A stretch of 64,000 nt of DNA from Poa pratensis. Taxonomy: Eukaryota; Streptophyta; Magnoliopsida; Poales; Poaceae. The position numbers were made by a program, and so were the translations under genes. The notes under the pieces are model-generated. The model did no database searches. It had not been told where the DNA came from and worked only from the letters and a program-made list of their open reading frames with translations. Numbering within the stretch: the first letter of the stretch is position 1; the number at the start of each line of letters is the position of its first letter. This document shows positions 21,797-33,928 of this stretch, piece by piece. The stretch lies in the NCBI GenBank assembly GCA_947311845.1, contig CAMZMU010000020.1, positions 41,605,349 to 41,669,348 of the forward strand, written 5' to 3'.

Positions 21797-24700
21797 TGTA
21801 GCGTACCTGCACTTAGAAATTGGCAAGGTACTTGTGTATAGTGCAAACCCCTGGATCGATTCATTTGCACACACAGTCTAAGATGAATTATCACAACATT
21901 GTATCAATTATTACACGCGGATCCAGTACTTAGGAAAATATCCTTTAGAAATTGCATAGCACGAAGCTAGCTTTTAAAGAGTAAAGCAGCGGAAATTTAT
22001 TCTTCATGGAGTCCTCATCCTTAGCATGTGCCACAGGCGAAAACATGTTGGTTGCAAACTCGAAACCCTTAACGAAACTCACTCGTCGTCAGAACAATCT
22101 GCAACAAATAAAAATTTACAACAGAGTGGGTCAGATACCATTAAAAAATGGATCTGGCAAGTGACACTATGTGGACACTTAATGGAATAACTCTATAGCC
22201 TATATGCATATTTGGCTGCTGGAGTTCAAGGCTGTTTTGCATAAAAGCTAATCTTGCCTAACACTTTGTAAAACATTTTCTTCAAATGTTTGAGACAATA
22301 TGGCATGAAATCCATAGTCTCGTCTACCCTTGTTCACCCATCAAAATTTTACTTAAAGAAATTGAGATGTTGGAGCCTCCGTTGACATCCTGGATCAGCT
22401 GCTTGAATTGTCCGTAACCGGGGACACGGCTAAGTACTTAGTTTTAACTCTGCAGAGGTTGTGCACTTTCACCATTAGACCCAACAAACCCAAACTATCC
22501 TCAAGCACTCAAATTGTGCTAAGGAAAAGGAGAGAGTTGAGACGAGACTTTTCAGAAGCATTTTCCCATCCCATACCGACTTGACGCGCTCCCATTCTAA
22601 CCATTCTACCACCACCTGTCAAGTCGGGACGAGTCCACGCAACTTAATCCATCTAGCCAGAGCCCATATGACTAATGGCTGCACGGTAAGCAACATCACT
22701 TAGAGAAACATTGGTCCCTTTAATCCTGGGTGGCAATCCACAAGTGAATAAACACTCAACTCTGGCAGCCATGCAATCCCAAATCCACCCAGGTGATAAA
22801 TTAACTTAGTAGAATTAAGCTTTGAATAAAACAAATTTGCATAGCATCAATAATTCTACCAAGTTATCAATAGGATTCTAGACACAACTAATGTAAAGGA
22901 GATAGTAGTTTTAGCATAGCAATACTATCCTACACATGCATATAAATAAATACACTAAGTCATGCATAGAAAATACTTAGGAAATTTATGAGGGTGTGCC
23001 ACTTGCCTTGGCAAACAGGAGTGTAGTAGTAGCAGTTGCAACCACTTTCGTCTCTCTCCGGAATTTCTAACAAGTCAAATAAATCACAAATAAACACACA
23101 ATCATAAATGCAACACTTAGAAAAATATGACATGAATGGAATGCAAAATGATACACATAATTATGATGAGAAAGACATACAAAACAAATTAAGGAAAATG
23201 ACATAAAATAACTTAATCCCATTGGCTAAGGCAAGGTCAAGATTGAGCAAGAAATAACAACTTGAAAAGTTGCAAGGTTAGTTTAAATCTTCACACGTTT
23301 GATCTTCAAAACATCTTCAACTCCTTTGTATTCTTCAATGGTCTTCAATTAGTACTCTATGAACTTAGTCTTAAACACCAAGGACTTGGTCTATGTCCAA
23401 GGTGAGACAAAATAGAAAGAAAGAGAAGATAGAAAGAAAGAAGTAGTTGGTCTTCCAAGAATCTTCTCCAGACTTCCTTGTAGTTTTCTTCTTGGTGTGA
23501 CTTCATTTAATTATGTAGACTTGATGGTTCTGAAGACTTGATTTTGTTGACAGCGTCAAGGTTGGTCTTGTTTGTAGAATATTCACCAAGAAGTTTAAGA
23601 GAAGAAGGAAGAAAAGAGAGGAAGGAAAGGAAGACTTGGAAAATGTTGCTGGTTGGTCTTCATGAACTTCCTCTTGATTTCTTCTTAGTCCTTTCTTGGA
23701 GATTCTTCTGGAGTCTTGTTTTCATGCTAAGTCCTTCTTTGTTTACCACTAATTTCTAACTTAGTGGTTTTTGACTAGGAGAGTCAAAAGAGCCAACATG
23801 CATCCTCAAAATTTTCTAATGAGGAAGTCATGTGAAAGTATAAAATAATACTAAGGACTTAAATATGCATGCCATGCTTATGTAAATGCTTTAAGGAAAC
23901 GCAAGCAAACAAGATGATCCAAATAACTAAGGACCAAGGGTCAAACAATAAGTCACAAATAAATTCTAAGTAAAAGTTAATCAACATAAGAGAGGCTAAA
24001 ATGCTCTAAGGAAAAGTGTTGTCAAAACACTTGTCAAAAAATTTCTAAGGAAGAAATATTTTTATTTTGAGAGAGACAAAATATTTCTAAGTACTTTAAG
24101 TGCTAAAGTCTCCAAAATACTACTAAGTTATTTTTCAACTCGAAAATAAGAAGAAAATAATTTTTAATACATTTTATTAATTAACATAACACCTAAAAAG
24201 CATTTAATCAATATTAATTACAAAAATCATAGAAAATACTTTTACAAAAATAGTACAGTATTCCTACGGCCAAGTATTAATGAAACAAAGTTAAAGCAAT
24301 TGGATTTGCCCAAAAATAGTTTTTAAAACTCAAATTAAGTCAAATTTACTTAAACAACAAATTTTGAAATTTGAACCAATTTAAATTTGTCAAAACATAA
24401 ATTTAACTATGCCAAAATTTTCTACGTGTCATAAGCTTTCCAGAAATATAAAGTTTGCAAAAATTGGCCGAGCCAATAAAAAGTAGTGATAGATCTAATC
24501 TACAGGGACCTATCTGCAAAACCGCCAATTAAAAAGAAAACAGAGAAATTCTTCTCCCCGCTGGCGCTGACGTGGCTTTGACCGCTAGACGTGGCGCTGA
24601 CTTGGCGATGACGAGGATGCTGACTGGGCGACGACGTGGCGCTCCGTGATTCGCCGATACCTCTTCGAATAAGTGATCTAATCCAGACCGTACGATCGCG

Positions 24701-26306
24701 ATCTAACGGACGAGATCTTAATGGATCAAAGGACGTGGCGCGACTAGCCGGAGTTGCTCCGGTGGCCGAGCTTCCGCGGTGGCGCCATGGCCGGCGGCGA
24801 GAGATTGAAGATCTAGGGGCTAGGGATAGGGGTTTTGGTACCTATCGATGAAGGACGTCGAGGTGAGCTCGCTGGAGGGGTCGGAATCCGCGGCGTGTTC
24901 TGCTCCTCCTAGGTTTGCTCGTCGAGAAGCTCCAGCGGCTGGTGGCGTCGGTCGAGGAAGAATAGCTCGATCTGAGGCACGAAACAAGGAGGGACCATGT
25001 CCATTAGATGCGCACGAGAAAAATAGGAAGAATGATACAAGAGGGAGGGCTCGGGGTCGACGCAGTACGCCGGAATCGACGAAGCTTCGCCGGCGGCAGT
25101 GGCGGACGGCGGCGGCGATTTTGTGGGCAGCCTTACGGCGATTTGGCTAGGGTTTGTGGGGCTTTGAGAGAGGAGGCCGTGAGGGTTTATATGGGGCAGG
25201 AGTCCTGGGAGATTGCGATCGTATCGCAACGGATTTTGATCCGATTTTGGTTAGGGTTCGAAGAGGATTTCGTGCGGGAGAGGTTAGGGACGATGGCGTC
25301 ATCGACTACATCATCCTGGGGTGGCCCACCTGGCGGTGAGAGAGAGAAAGAGGGCCAAAGCTGGGCTGTCGTCTTCCGCGCGCGCGAGAGATAGAGGGAG
25401 GAGGAGAGATGGGCTCGGCCCAGTAGCTAGGGTTTCGCTTTTTTTTCTGATTCTTTTCTTTTCTGAAAATCTTTCAATTATTCAGAACTTATGAATCCTT
25501 TTGGATTCAAACCAGTTTCTACAGTTTTGTAAAAGCCAACTCTTTAATTTGAAAACCTCAAATAATATTTTCAAAACATTTTGTAAACTAATTTTTTTTG
25601 AAATGTGTTTAAATGAATTTTGGACACATGAATGTCATTTGAAAACTATAGGGTTTTATAAAGTCCTTTTAAACTTATATTTTAAACCAAAGCAAAATAT
25701 GAGTAATAAGATTATATATTTTTGTTTAAAAAGGGTTTGATGATTCAAAATGAATTCAAAACTCATTTTATAAATCAAATAAATATTTTCCTTCAAAGGC
25801 AATACTATAAACTTGAAAATATAGAATGGGTAAGTAATAGAATAATTCTCCATACAAACAAACAATTCACAACCAAACACACTTTTTCAAATAGAAATCA
25901 TTTTGATTTCCAAACTATGTTTTTAATAAACAAAATGACACTTGATGTCAAAAATAAAATAGGTTTAAAACAAATCAAATGTGGCTTGAATAAAACTTAA
26001 ATACCACAAGATAAACATTTTGCAAAAATATATTTCAAGAAATACAAACAATTACAAGCAAACATTAAAAGAACAATATAGTTCAAAAGTCAAAAGAATT
26101 TGGAGCATAATTTGCTCTACTAATATATTTTCTTAAATATGTTTTCAAGTGGAAATTTATTTCCCACTTTTGAAGTAACCAAATGCAAACAAGCTATATG
26201 ATGATGAATGCATGCATCATTTTTTCTTTTTAAAGCAAAATACATAGTTTTCAAAAGTTTTAAATTTTTCTGATTTTCAACTTTTTGAAAAACTTGGGAT
26301 GTTACA
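21797..26306 (-). mobile_element. 4.5-kb solo LTR (LARD-like)
   Basis: The segment begins TGTAGCGTACC, ends GGGATGTTACA and is flanked by a perfect 5-bp duplication CCAGA (21792-21796 and 26307-26311). No PBS, PPT, second LTR or coding domain is present, so it is a solo LTR left by LTR-LTR recombination. It has the long AT-rich / GC-rich (about 24540-25440) / AT-rich profile of very long LTRs such as those of LARD elements. It shares motifs with 50148-53790 (GGCTGTTTTGCATA..AGCT; GTCCRTAACCG-GGACRCGGCT). Transcription is probably on the minus strand, because the conserved TGTAACATCCC end and GC-rich block lie at the right. Open frames inside have no recognisable domain. Confidence 0.85.
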
Positions 26307-26311
26307 CCAGA

Positions 26312-26600
26312 GTGTAAAACGCAACACTTGTGAGTATCTATGAATTAAGGATTCGTATCTTCGCAGCCCCCGAGCCTATTGAGTGGGGTGTATGAAGTTA
26401 CTTGTTGTAAAATTATGATTATCCAGCCCCCGTGTATTCGAGTGTGGCTGGGGTATTATGTTGTGAAGGAGCGGAAGCTCATGCTTTTGAGATAGCGCAG
26501 CCCCCGAGTATTCGAGTGAGGCTAATTTTGTGAGAACAAGTTATGCGAATAGTAAACAGGGAGGAATATGAGGAATCATCGATTATATTCCATATTTTGA
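26312..26600 (-). other. Tat-1 3' spacer with repeated PPT-like motifs
   Basis: No gene. Three near-identical segments AGCCCCCGAG/AGCCCCCGTG occur at about 26367, 26426 and 26499, each followed by a short stretch around ATTCGAGTG. On the minus strand they read CTCGGGGGCT like the PPT beside the LTR. Confidence 0.7.
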
Positions 26601-26603
26601 ATG

Positions 26604-29600
26604 TTAAGCTGCAGGCCGCCTCATTAAAAACCTTCCAGTCCCCTTAGGTACCCTGGTAAGGAAAAGAGCGCGTCTGAAACCTGCAGCCATCAAAGCATAG
26701 AAACGGCGCAACTGCGCAACGTTCCAAGGATTATGAGAGAGTTCGCCTGTCTTCGCGTGCTTCAATCTGTATGCTCCACCACCAATGACCTCGGTGATGA
26801 TGAAGGGTCCTTCCCATGGAGAAGCAAGTTTATGCACCTTCTTTTGCTTCAGTCGAAGTACCAAGTCACCCACCTCGAAGGACCTGGTACGCAGTCGACG
26901 GCTGTGATAGTTGCGTAGATCTTGCTGGTAGACAGCTGTGCGTGCTAGCGCCGTGTTGCGTGCTTCTTCGAGCAAGTCGACTGCATCTTCGAGTGCTTCA
27001 TCTGCATCGTCTTCATTGTATGCTTCGACCCTTGGTGCGTTGAACCTTACGTCTGATGGCAGGATTGCCTCTGCGCCGTAGACCATGAAGAATGGAGTGA
27101 ATTGCGTTGAGGCATTGGGTGTTGTGCGTAGGCTCCATAGCACAGACGGGAGCTCTTCTACCCAAGCACCCGCAGCCCTTTTGAGTGGCACCAGGAGGCG
27201 TTTCTTGATTCCACTCGTCACAAGTCCATTGGCTTTTCGACTTGGCCATTTGACTGCGGGTGCGCCACAGATGCATAATTGAGCGTGATATCTTGCTCTT
27301 TGCAGAAGGATTTGAATTCCTCAGCCGTGAAGTTTGTACCGTTGTCAGTGATGATGCTACTTGGCACACCAAAGCGGTATATGATGGATTTTATGAAATT
27401 GACTGCTGTAGTGGCAGTCGAACTTGTGATAGGTACTGCTTCAATCCACTTGGTGAACTTGTCGACCGCCACCAGAAGGTGAGTATGCCCTCCATGGGAG
27501 GATTTTTTGAGTGGCCCAACCATATCGAGCCCCCACTGGGCGAAGGGCCAGGCCAATGGTATTGTCTTCAACGCCGATGCGGGTGCGTGCGGCTTTGTGG
27601 CGAATTTTTGACAGCCGATGCACCTTTTGACTATGTCCTCCGCGTCTTTGAGTGCTGTGGGCCAGTAGAAGCCTGCGCGAAAGGCTTTGGCTACGAGTGA
27701 TCGACTGCTGGCATGATGCCCGCAGTACCTGCATGAATATCACGAAGGATGGCTTGGCCATCTTCAAATGCTATGCAACGTTGGAACATACCTGATATGC
27801 TGCGTTTGTAAAGTTCACCGTTGATGACAGTGTATGCTTTAGATCGTCGAGTGACGCGTCTTGACTCTGTTATGTCTTCGGGTACCTCGCCGCGGAGTAT
27901 GTATGCGAGGAAGGTTGAGTCCAAGTTGGCTCATGAGGAGTACCTCGACTGGCGGGTCCTCTGTGCTAGGTGCTTGCTCTTGGCTGGTGCGGCTGATGTA
28001 GGAGTGCTCGCTTCTTTTTGATGGATCTGTGCTCGATGCGCTCGAAGAAGACACCAGGTGGCACTGGTGCTTTGGTCGCACCAATGTTGGCTAACTTATC
28101 TGCTTCTTCATTGCTCTCACGCCCTATGTGCCGCAACTCGCAGCCTTCGAAGCTGCCCTCCATGATGTTGTACAGGTCACGGTAGGCGATCATGTTATCT
28201 GCGATTGCGTCGCAGGCCTTCATTGTTTGCTGCACCACCAGATTCGAGTCGCCGTAGATCATCAGTCGAGTGCACCCGAGGGCTTTGGCCATCCTCATGC
28301 CATGGATCAGAGCCTCATATTCTGCTTCGTTATTGGACGGGAACTCGAACCCCATTTGTAGGATGTAGCGGAGCTTGTCGCCTTTTGGTGATATGAGGAT
28401 AACACCTGCGCCTGCCCTTCGTTTTTCTTTGAGCCGTCGAAGTACATAGTCCATGAGTTGGACACATCTGGTGCTCCTGGGAGCTGAGCTTCAATCCACT
28501 CGGTGTGGAAGTCAGGTAAAACTTGTGCTTTGATGGCCTTCGGGTAATCATACTTGATGTCTCTTGGTGCTAGCTCGATGAGCCATTTTGCTACTCGCCC
28601 AGTTGCGTTGGGGTTTGTGAGGATGTCCCCGATCCCTGAGGTGCTGATTACAGTGATCGGGTGCTCGGAGAAGTAATGCGTCAGCTTCCTTGAGGACATG
28701 AACACGGCGTAGCCAGCTTCTGATAGTGCGGGTACCGCTGCTTTGATGTGGAGAGCACTTCACTCAAGTAATAGACTGGACGTTGTATGCTTTGGGCGTG
28801 TCCCTCCTCCCTTCGTTCGACTACCAGTACGGTGCTTACCACCCTGTTAGTTGCAGAGACATATAGGTACAATGGCTCGCGTTCCCTTGGTGCGACGAGG
28901 ATTGGAGGGCTTGTGAGGACTCGCTTGAGATCCGTAAAGGCTGCTTCGCTTCTGGCGTCCACTCGAATTTATCTGCTTTCTTCATCAGTCGATAGAACGG
29001 GAGTGCTTTTTCGCCTAGCTTGCTGATGAATCGACTGAGCGCTGCCACTCGACCCGCTAATTTTTGCACGTCATGGAGCTTTGAAGGCCTTTGCATCGTC
29101 AAGATGGCCTGTATTTTCTCCGGGTCTGCCTCGATTCCTCGAGCTGAGACTAGATACCCGAGGAGTTGCCCGGCTGGCACGCCGAACGTGCACTTCTTCG
29201 GGTTGAGCTTGATGTGGAAGCGTTTGAGGTTTGCGAATGTCTCTCGCAAGTCATCGAGTAGTGTGTTTTCCTCTCTTGTGGTGATGACGATGTCATCTAC
29301 ATAGACCTGGACGTTTCGCCCAATTTGCTTCTTGAGGCAATCTTGCATCATGCGCTGGTAGTTGCGCCTGCGTTCTTGAGCCCGAAAGGCATTGTGGTGT
29401 AGCAGTAGACCCCGAGTGGGGTTATGAACGCCGTTTTCTCTTCATCCTCTTCCTTCATCCTTATCTGGTGGTAACCCGAGTAGCATCCAGGAAGGACAAG
29501 CGAGCGCACCCGGCGGTGGAGTCGACGATCTGGTCGATTCGAGGTAGTGGAAAGTGATCCTTTGGACAGCATTTATTGAGTGCTGTAAATCTACGCACAT

Positions 29601-29885
29601 CCGAAGGATATCTGTGTGCTTCTTCTCTACGAGTACGGGGTTGGCCACCCATTGTGATTTCTTGATCTCTCTGATGAATCCTGCTGCGAGTAGCCTGTCG
29701 ACTTCGGCTTCGACTGCAGTTCTTTTTGGGCCGGATATGCGGCGCATTGTTTGCTTGACTGGTTTAGCATCTGGAAATAACTGGAGAGAGTGCTCGGCGA
29801 ATTCCCTGGGAATACCTGGCATGTCGGCTGGACACCATGCAAATATATCCCAGTTCTCACGGAGGAATTCGACGAGCGCGCTTTC
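26604..29885 (-). pseudogene. pol: Tat-1 RT, RNase H, archaeal-type RNase H and integrase
   Basis: Minus strand, in order: RT start (CPADMPGIPREFAEHSLQ, near 29830), RT catalytic YVDDIVITT (about 29295), inactive-type RNase H (EREPLYLYVSATNRVVSTVL, about 28860), second RNase H with FDGS, NNEAEYEAL, GDSNLV and EEADKLA (28454-28060), integrase HHCC region (about 27740) and core WGLDMVGP, TDNGTNF, NGQVEK (27560-27240), then the C-terminal part ending at 26604. Frameshifts by single bases occur near 29500, 28900, 28420, 27722 (inside the zinc finger) and 27240. The domain order is that of Tat elements, which carry a second RNase H between RNase H and integrase. Non-functional as it stands. Confidence 0.9.
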
Positions 29886-29888
29886 CTA
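29886..29888 (-). promoter_or_regulatory. Conserved in-frame amber codon between protease and RT (Tat-1)
   Basis: SLPIA-TAG-ESALVEF. The same position and following codons are found in Tat-2, Tat-3 and Tat-4. No other stop is shared between copies, which argues against simple decay. Confidence 0.65.
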
Positions 29889-32800
29889 TGCGATAGGCAG
29901 ACTCGACGAGACATTGACTGTCTTGGTCGGGTCAGTCGGGTGCACCTGATGCGATCTTGTGTCATTGGTGGCATTGAATGCTCTGTCGACTGCCACCTTT
30001 TTGTGTTCTGGCATAAGTGTTCGATCGTTGGAGACCGCTAGATCAGCGAGTGTTGCTTCCATGCCAAACATCTCAGAGATTTTGCTGAATTCTCGGTCAC
30101 AAGAGTCAGACTTTTGGAAGTTCCCTTGACTGTGATTACTCCTTTTGGTCCAGGCATCTTCAGCTGGAGGTATGCGTAATGTGGCACCGCCATGAATCGA
30201 GCGAACGTCGGGCGTCCAAGTATAGCATGGTATTGTGACTTCCAGTCGACAACTTCGAACTCAATCGATTCTGTCCTGAAGTGGTTCTTGTCCCAAACGT
30301 TACGTCGAGTTGTATGGTGCCTTCTGGGCTTATTGCTTTGCCTGGGACGATACCGTGAAAGGTATTTGAGACCTTGGCAGGTTTTCGACTGACCTGTTCA
30401 TTTTGCGGAGCGTATCTGCGAAGATGATGTTTATGCCGCTGCCACCGTCCATGAATACCTTGGACATGGCGTAGCCTCCAATTTGCGCGTCGAGTACCAG
30501 AGCAGAGTGCCCTGGACGAACAACCGACGGAGGGTGGTCCTCTCTGCTGAAGCTTATTGTGTTTCAGAACCCTTCAAGAATTCAGTTACAGCGGAGGTGA
30601 CATGACCGCCATGTTTACTTGTCGAGTGCGAAGTTTTTGCTCCCTGTTGGAAGGTCGACCTTTCTGTATCATGTACATCTGCCCTTGGGGCGGAGGGTAC
30701 TGTGGCTCGTCCACCCGAGGTATGTGCTGTATGGCACCCGCGAGGTTTCCGCCTGCAGCAGGCTGTGGTGGTGGGGTGGTGCCATCAGAACAGGCACATT
30801 GTTTGGCTGAGGCACGGGTGCAGGTGCTTGTGTGGCTGCTGCCTTTCTGAGATTTACGTAATCAGTCGCCATTTGGTCGAACTCCCTGCAGTTTCTCATC
30901 GAGTGATTGGAGCGCAGTTTTCCGTCGTCCCCCTTGTACAGGTGGAATCTGCAATCAGCATCCATCTTTTCTTCGAATGATCGCTCAGATTGTGCCCGTG
31001 ACTTGCGCCAGTCCTTCCTCTTGTAGCTATCACTGCGTTGGCCGGGTCTCGACTGTCCCGACGATCATCTCGACTGTCTCGCGATCATCTCGACTGTCTC
31101 GCCGATCTTCCGACCGTCGGTCGCTTCTGTCCTGGTCATTGCGGGGTGTGGAGAACCCAGCCGCCATGAATTCGGGTCTGTCATCGTCGTAGTGACGTTT
31201 TGAACGTTTGCGCCTTCGGTCGTCTCTGTACGAGTCTCTGCGGCTTCGACTGCCGCTTTCATGATTGTCACGGGGTGAGGACCCGCGTGTGGTGCGCGCC
31301 ATGTCTCTCCGTCTGCCCACTCAGTCGCGGTCATCAAGAGGCTAGCCACAGAGGTTGGCTTTTTGCGACCGAGTGCTTCTTTGAGGTCCCGCCTGGCGAG
31401 TCCCATTATGAAAGCATCCATGGCCATATCTTCTGAAATTACTCCGACTGAGTTGCGTATCTCAGTCCATCGTCTGATGTATGACCTCAGTTTCGTCTGA
31501 ACGTTGCACGCAGGCCCGCAGCTCCTCGAACGTTTTTGGGCGCTCACATAGAGGCTCGAAGTTTTTGATGAAGTCATCGCGGAAGTGATCCCACGAGTCG
31601 TACTTTGATGGAGGTAGGGCCTTGAGCCAGTCGCGGGCTGTGCCTTCGAGCATGAGTCGTATGTATTGCATGGCCGTGGTGTTTGTACCTCGCTGGCACG
31701 CGACAGCCAGCCTGTAGTCTTCCAGCCACCCAGAAGGTTCCTGTCGACCCGTGTACTTGGGCTGTTCAGATGTGAGTTTGAACCCTTTGGGCATCCGTGT
31801 CTCGCGGACGCGTCGAGTGAAGCACAGAGCTCCATGTGGCTCAGGCTCTCGATCAGAGTATGAGTCGCTACTGTAAGATCTGCGTGATCTGCTCCTGGAC
31901 CTGCGCCTGCGCGAGCCGCTTCTTTCCTCGAGTGGTGGCGGTGACCACTGTGATTATGCTCTTCCGACGTGCGTCGACTAGGGCACGGTCTCGACTCCCA
32001 CCTGGAGTTCTTGGAGTTTGGCGTATGGCCTTCGCCGCTAAGGCGAGTGATTTGATTGCTGGCGATGCAGTTTTGCATTGGGGTCATCAGCTGGAGGCTT
32101 GATTGCTTCTAGGTATGCTGCAGCGGTGAAGAGGGCACCCGCAGCTGTTTTGGGTACTGGCACTCCCTCTTCGTCGTATGTCATGAAAGAGTTGCCTAAG
32201 TTGCGGGTGAGTGCCGCCCTTTCGTCTGGCGAGAGGTGTGACAACCTTGATCTGGTCTTGTGTCTGCTCGCCCGGTGGAGCTCAGGGAGAGCTGTCTTCT
32301 TCGCGCACTCGACAAGCTAGCTTGCTTTTTGCGTTCTTCGAGTGTTGCTCTGACCTGCCGCAGTCGAAGTGATTCCTGCCAGTTGAAGTACTGGAAGGTC
32401 AACATCTCCTCTTGTGTTGCGTCTGCTGGCATCATTGTGCACTCCTTGATGACTTTATCTGCTTTTGCTGCCATCTCAGCAGTGATTGTGAGAGTTGTGA
32501 CTCCGTCCGGCATAGTAACTGTGCACGGGAATTCTGTAGGCCTGCGGCTGGCCGCAGCATCTGATGATTCTGCGGCGATGGCGACGTAGACCTGCTGGGG
32601 TATCACCCGAGGATATGTATGTGTGTCTTCGAGTCCTGTCATGGACTCGATATCGTCATCAAGGCTCATGTCGGAGTCGATATGCCCATCGAGTGGTCCG
32701 TCTGGACGGATCTCGCTGTTGATGCCTTCATCGCCTATGCTCATCTCGCGTTGACGAAGTTGTTATGAATCTCAGAGTCGAGGTTGTTGTTGTTGGTGCA

Positions 32801-33230
32801 GATCTCGGAGTCGACGTGGTTGTCGATATGAGTTTCGAGTTCGTCGAAGTCGCTGAAGGAGATCCCACAGTCGAAACTATCCTCGAGTGAGAGATCGAGC
32901 TCGGGACCGTTTGTGCGGTATGCTGATTCGGCCTCCTCGCCTGAAGTCTTCAATGAGCTCATGCATCTCTCGTGTGGACATGGTTGTCGCAGATGAGCAA
33001 GCTTGGAGGATCGACGATGGTATGGACGCAGTTGAGGGATCCGCAGTCGAAGGAACCGCAACCGATGGAGCCTCGGGTGCGGAAGTCGCGAGTTGGCGTG
33101 GATCCGTCAAGTCCTGCACACCAAGCTTGTTGACGAAAAAATTGAACGAACCAACGGTTAAACCCAAACCTGACTCGAGATCGGAGAAGGCCTCCTGGAA
33201 TCCTGGCGAGTGTGGCTCGAAATCCATCAG
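29889..33230 (-). pseudogene. gag: Tat-1 gag and protease
   Basis: Minus strand: a leader-proximal segment (MDFEPHSPGFQEAFSDLESG at 33227), an acidic N-terminal region (about 33060-32640), Retrotrans_gag block (MLEGTARDWLKALPPSKYDSWDHF, 31680-31600), a very basic Arg/Ser/Asp tract (31320-31030), a short zinc-knuckle-like cysteine segment (DADCRFHLYKG, about 30960), and protease with MDGGSGINIIF (catalytic Asp codon near 30449-30447) ending in GRPTFARFMAV (about 30200). At least four frameshifts break it. The product would form the particle core and process the polyprotein. Confidence 0.82.
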
Positions 33231-33260
33231 AGGATCCGATGCGCTTTTTGCGGGTGAAGC

Positions 33261-33395
33261 TGGCGTGTTGCCGTTTGTCGAGTGAGCCGGCGAGTTGCCG
33301 TGTGCCGCCTGAGTCGGCGAGTTCTGGTTTGTCGATGCAGCCGGCGAGTTGCCGTTTGTAAATCCGATCGGCGAGTCGCTGTTTTCCGATGGAAC
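33261..33395 (-). repeat. Five 27-bp tandem repeats at the start of Tat-1 gag
   Basis: Units at 33261, 33288, 33315, 33342 and 33369, each 27 bp, with plus-strand core CGGCGAGTTGCCGTTTGT. In the minus frame leading into gag they encode nine-residue repeats of the type NGNSPAAST / NQNSPTQAA. The unit length is a multiple of three, so changes in copy number keep the frame. Confidence 0.85.
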
Positions 33396-33423
33396 CGAAG
33401 AAACCGTGAGCCAGCACTATTCT

Positions 33424-33441
33424 TTCCCACAGACGGCGCCA
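33424..33441 (-). promoter_or_regulatory. Tat-1 primer binding site
   Basis: The minus strand reads TGGCGCCGTCTGTGGGAA, two nt from the 5' LTR end. The TGGCGCC start fits a tRNA 3' acceptor end; the tRNA species was not assigned. Confidence 0.85.
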
Positions 33442-33443
33442 AT

Positions 33444-33923
33444 TGACGAGGTGTACCCTCATCAAATCCCATGGTTAAGGACCTAGGGTTGAGATTATGG
33501 GGAGAGAACGTGGTAGTACTGGTAGTTTCGTCGGCTGACAAGCAGAGGCAAAGATTTACCCAGGTTCAGGCCCCTCGGGTGGAGGTGCTCGTCTGTTATT
33601 GATCGCTGGAGATTATGAGGTTACAAGGTGGCTCCAGCGAGATGACGATCTCGCTAGAGCTTTGGTGGTTTGAATATGGCTTGGTCCTAGATCGGCACCC
33701 CTCCCAGCCTTTAAATAGGCTGGGTCTCGGGAGTTTGTAACCGACCTAGTTTACACATAAGGAAAGTATAAACCGACTATGTCTATGTCTAAACTTGGAG
33801 GGTACTCCATCTTGTTGGGCCTCTCGTCTTGGGCTTCGAGTTGTCTCTTCGCTATTGGGCCTTTAGTCATCACGTGCACCAGGTACCCTCACGGTAGGGT
33901 ACCCGATATGTATATCCTTGTCA
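33444..33923 (-). repeat. Tat-1 5' LTR
   Basis: 480 bp, TGACGAGG...CCTTGTCA, paired with 9764-10259. Minus-strand TATA box TATTTAAAG near 33709-33717. Followed by GTTAT, one mismatch from the left flank GTTAC. Confidence 0.92.
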
Positions 33924-33928
33924 GTTAT

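Larger units (their letters stand above)
9764..33923 (-). mobile_element. Tat-1: Tat-lineage Ty3/gypsy retrotransposon with nested insertions
   Basis: LTRs at 9764-10259 and 33444-33923 run TGAY...GTCA and differ at 9 positions in about 478 aligned bases plus one replaced stretch of about 30 bp. Flanks are GTTAC and GTTAT. Minus-strand order: 5' LTR (right), PBS, gag, protease, amber codon, RT, RNase H, second (archaeal-type) RNase H, integrase, 3' region with two plus-strand genes, PPT, 3' LTR (left). The second RNase H is diagnostic of Tat. Without the nested chromovirus (11367-17947) and solo LTR (21797-26306) it is about 13 kb. It sits upstream of the MULE-type gene. The mutation load in pol shows it is no longer active, but the LTRs point to a fairly recent insertion. 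Confidence 0.9.

Noticed and set aside
24636..25394. GC-rich open frames inside the 4.5-kb solo LTR as a possible gene
   Set aside because: No motif, overlapping frames on both strands, and the segment is bounded by LTR ends with a target duplication.
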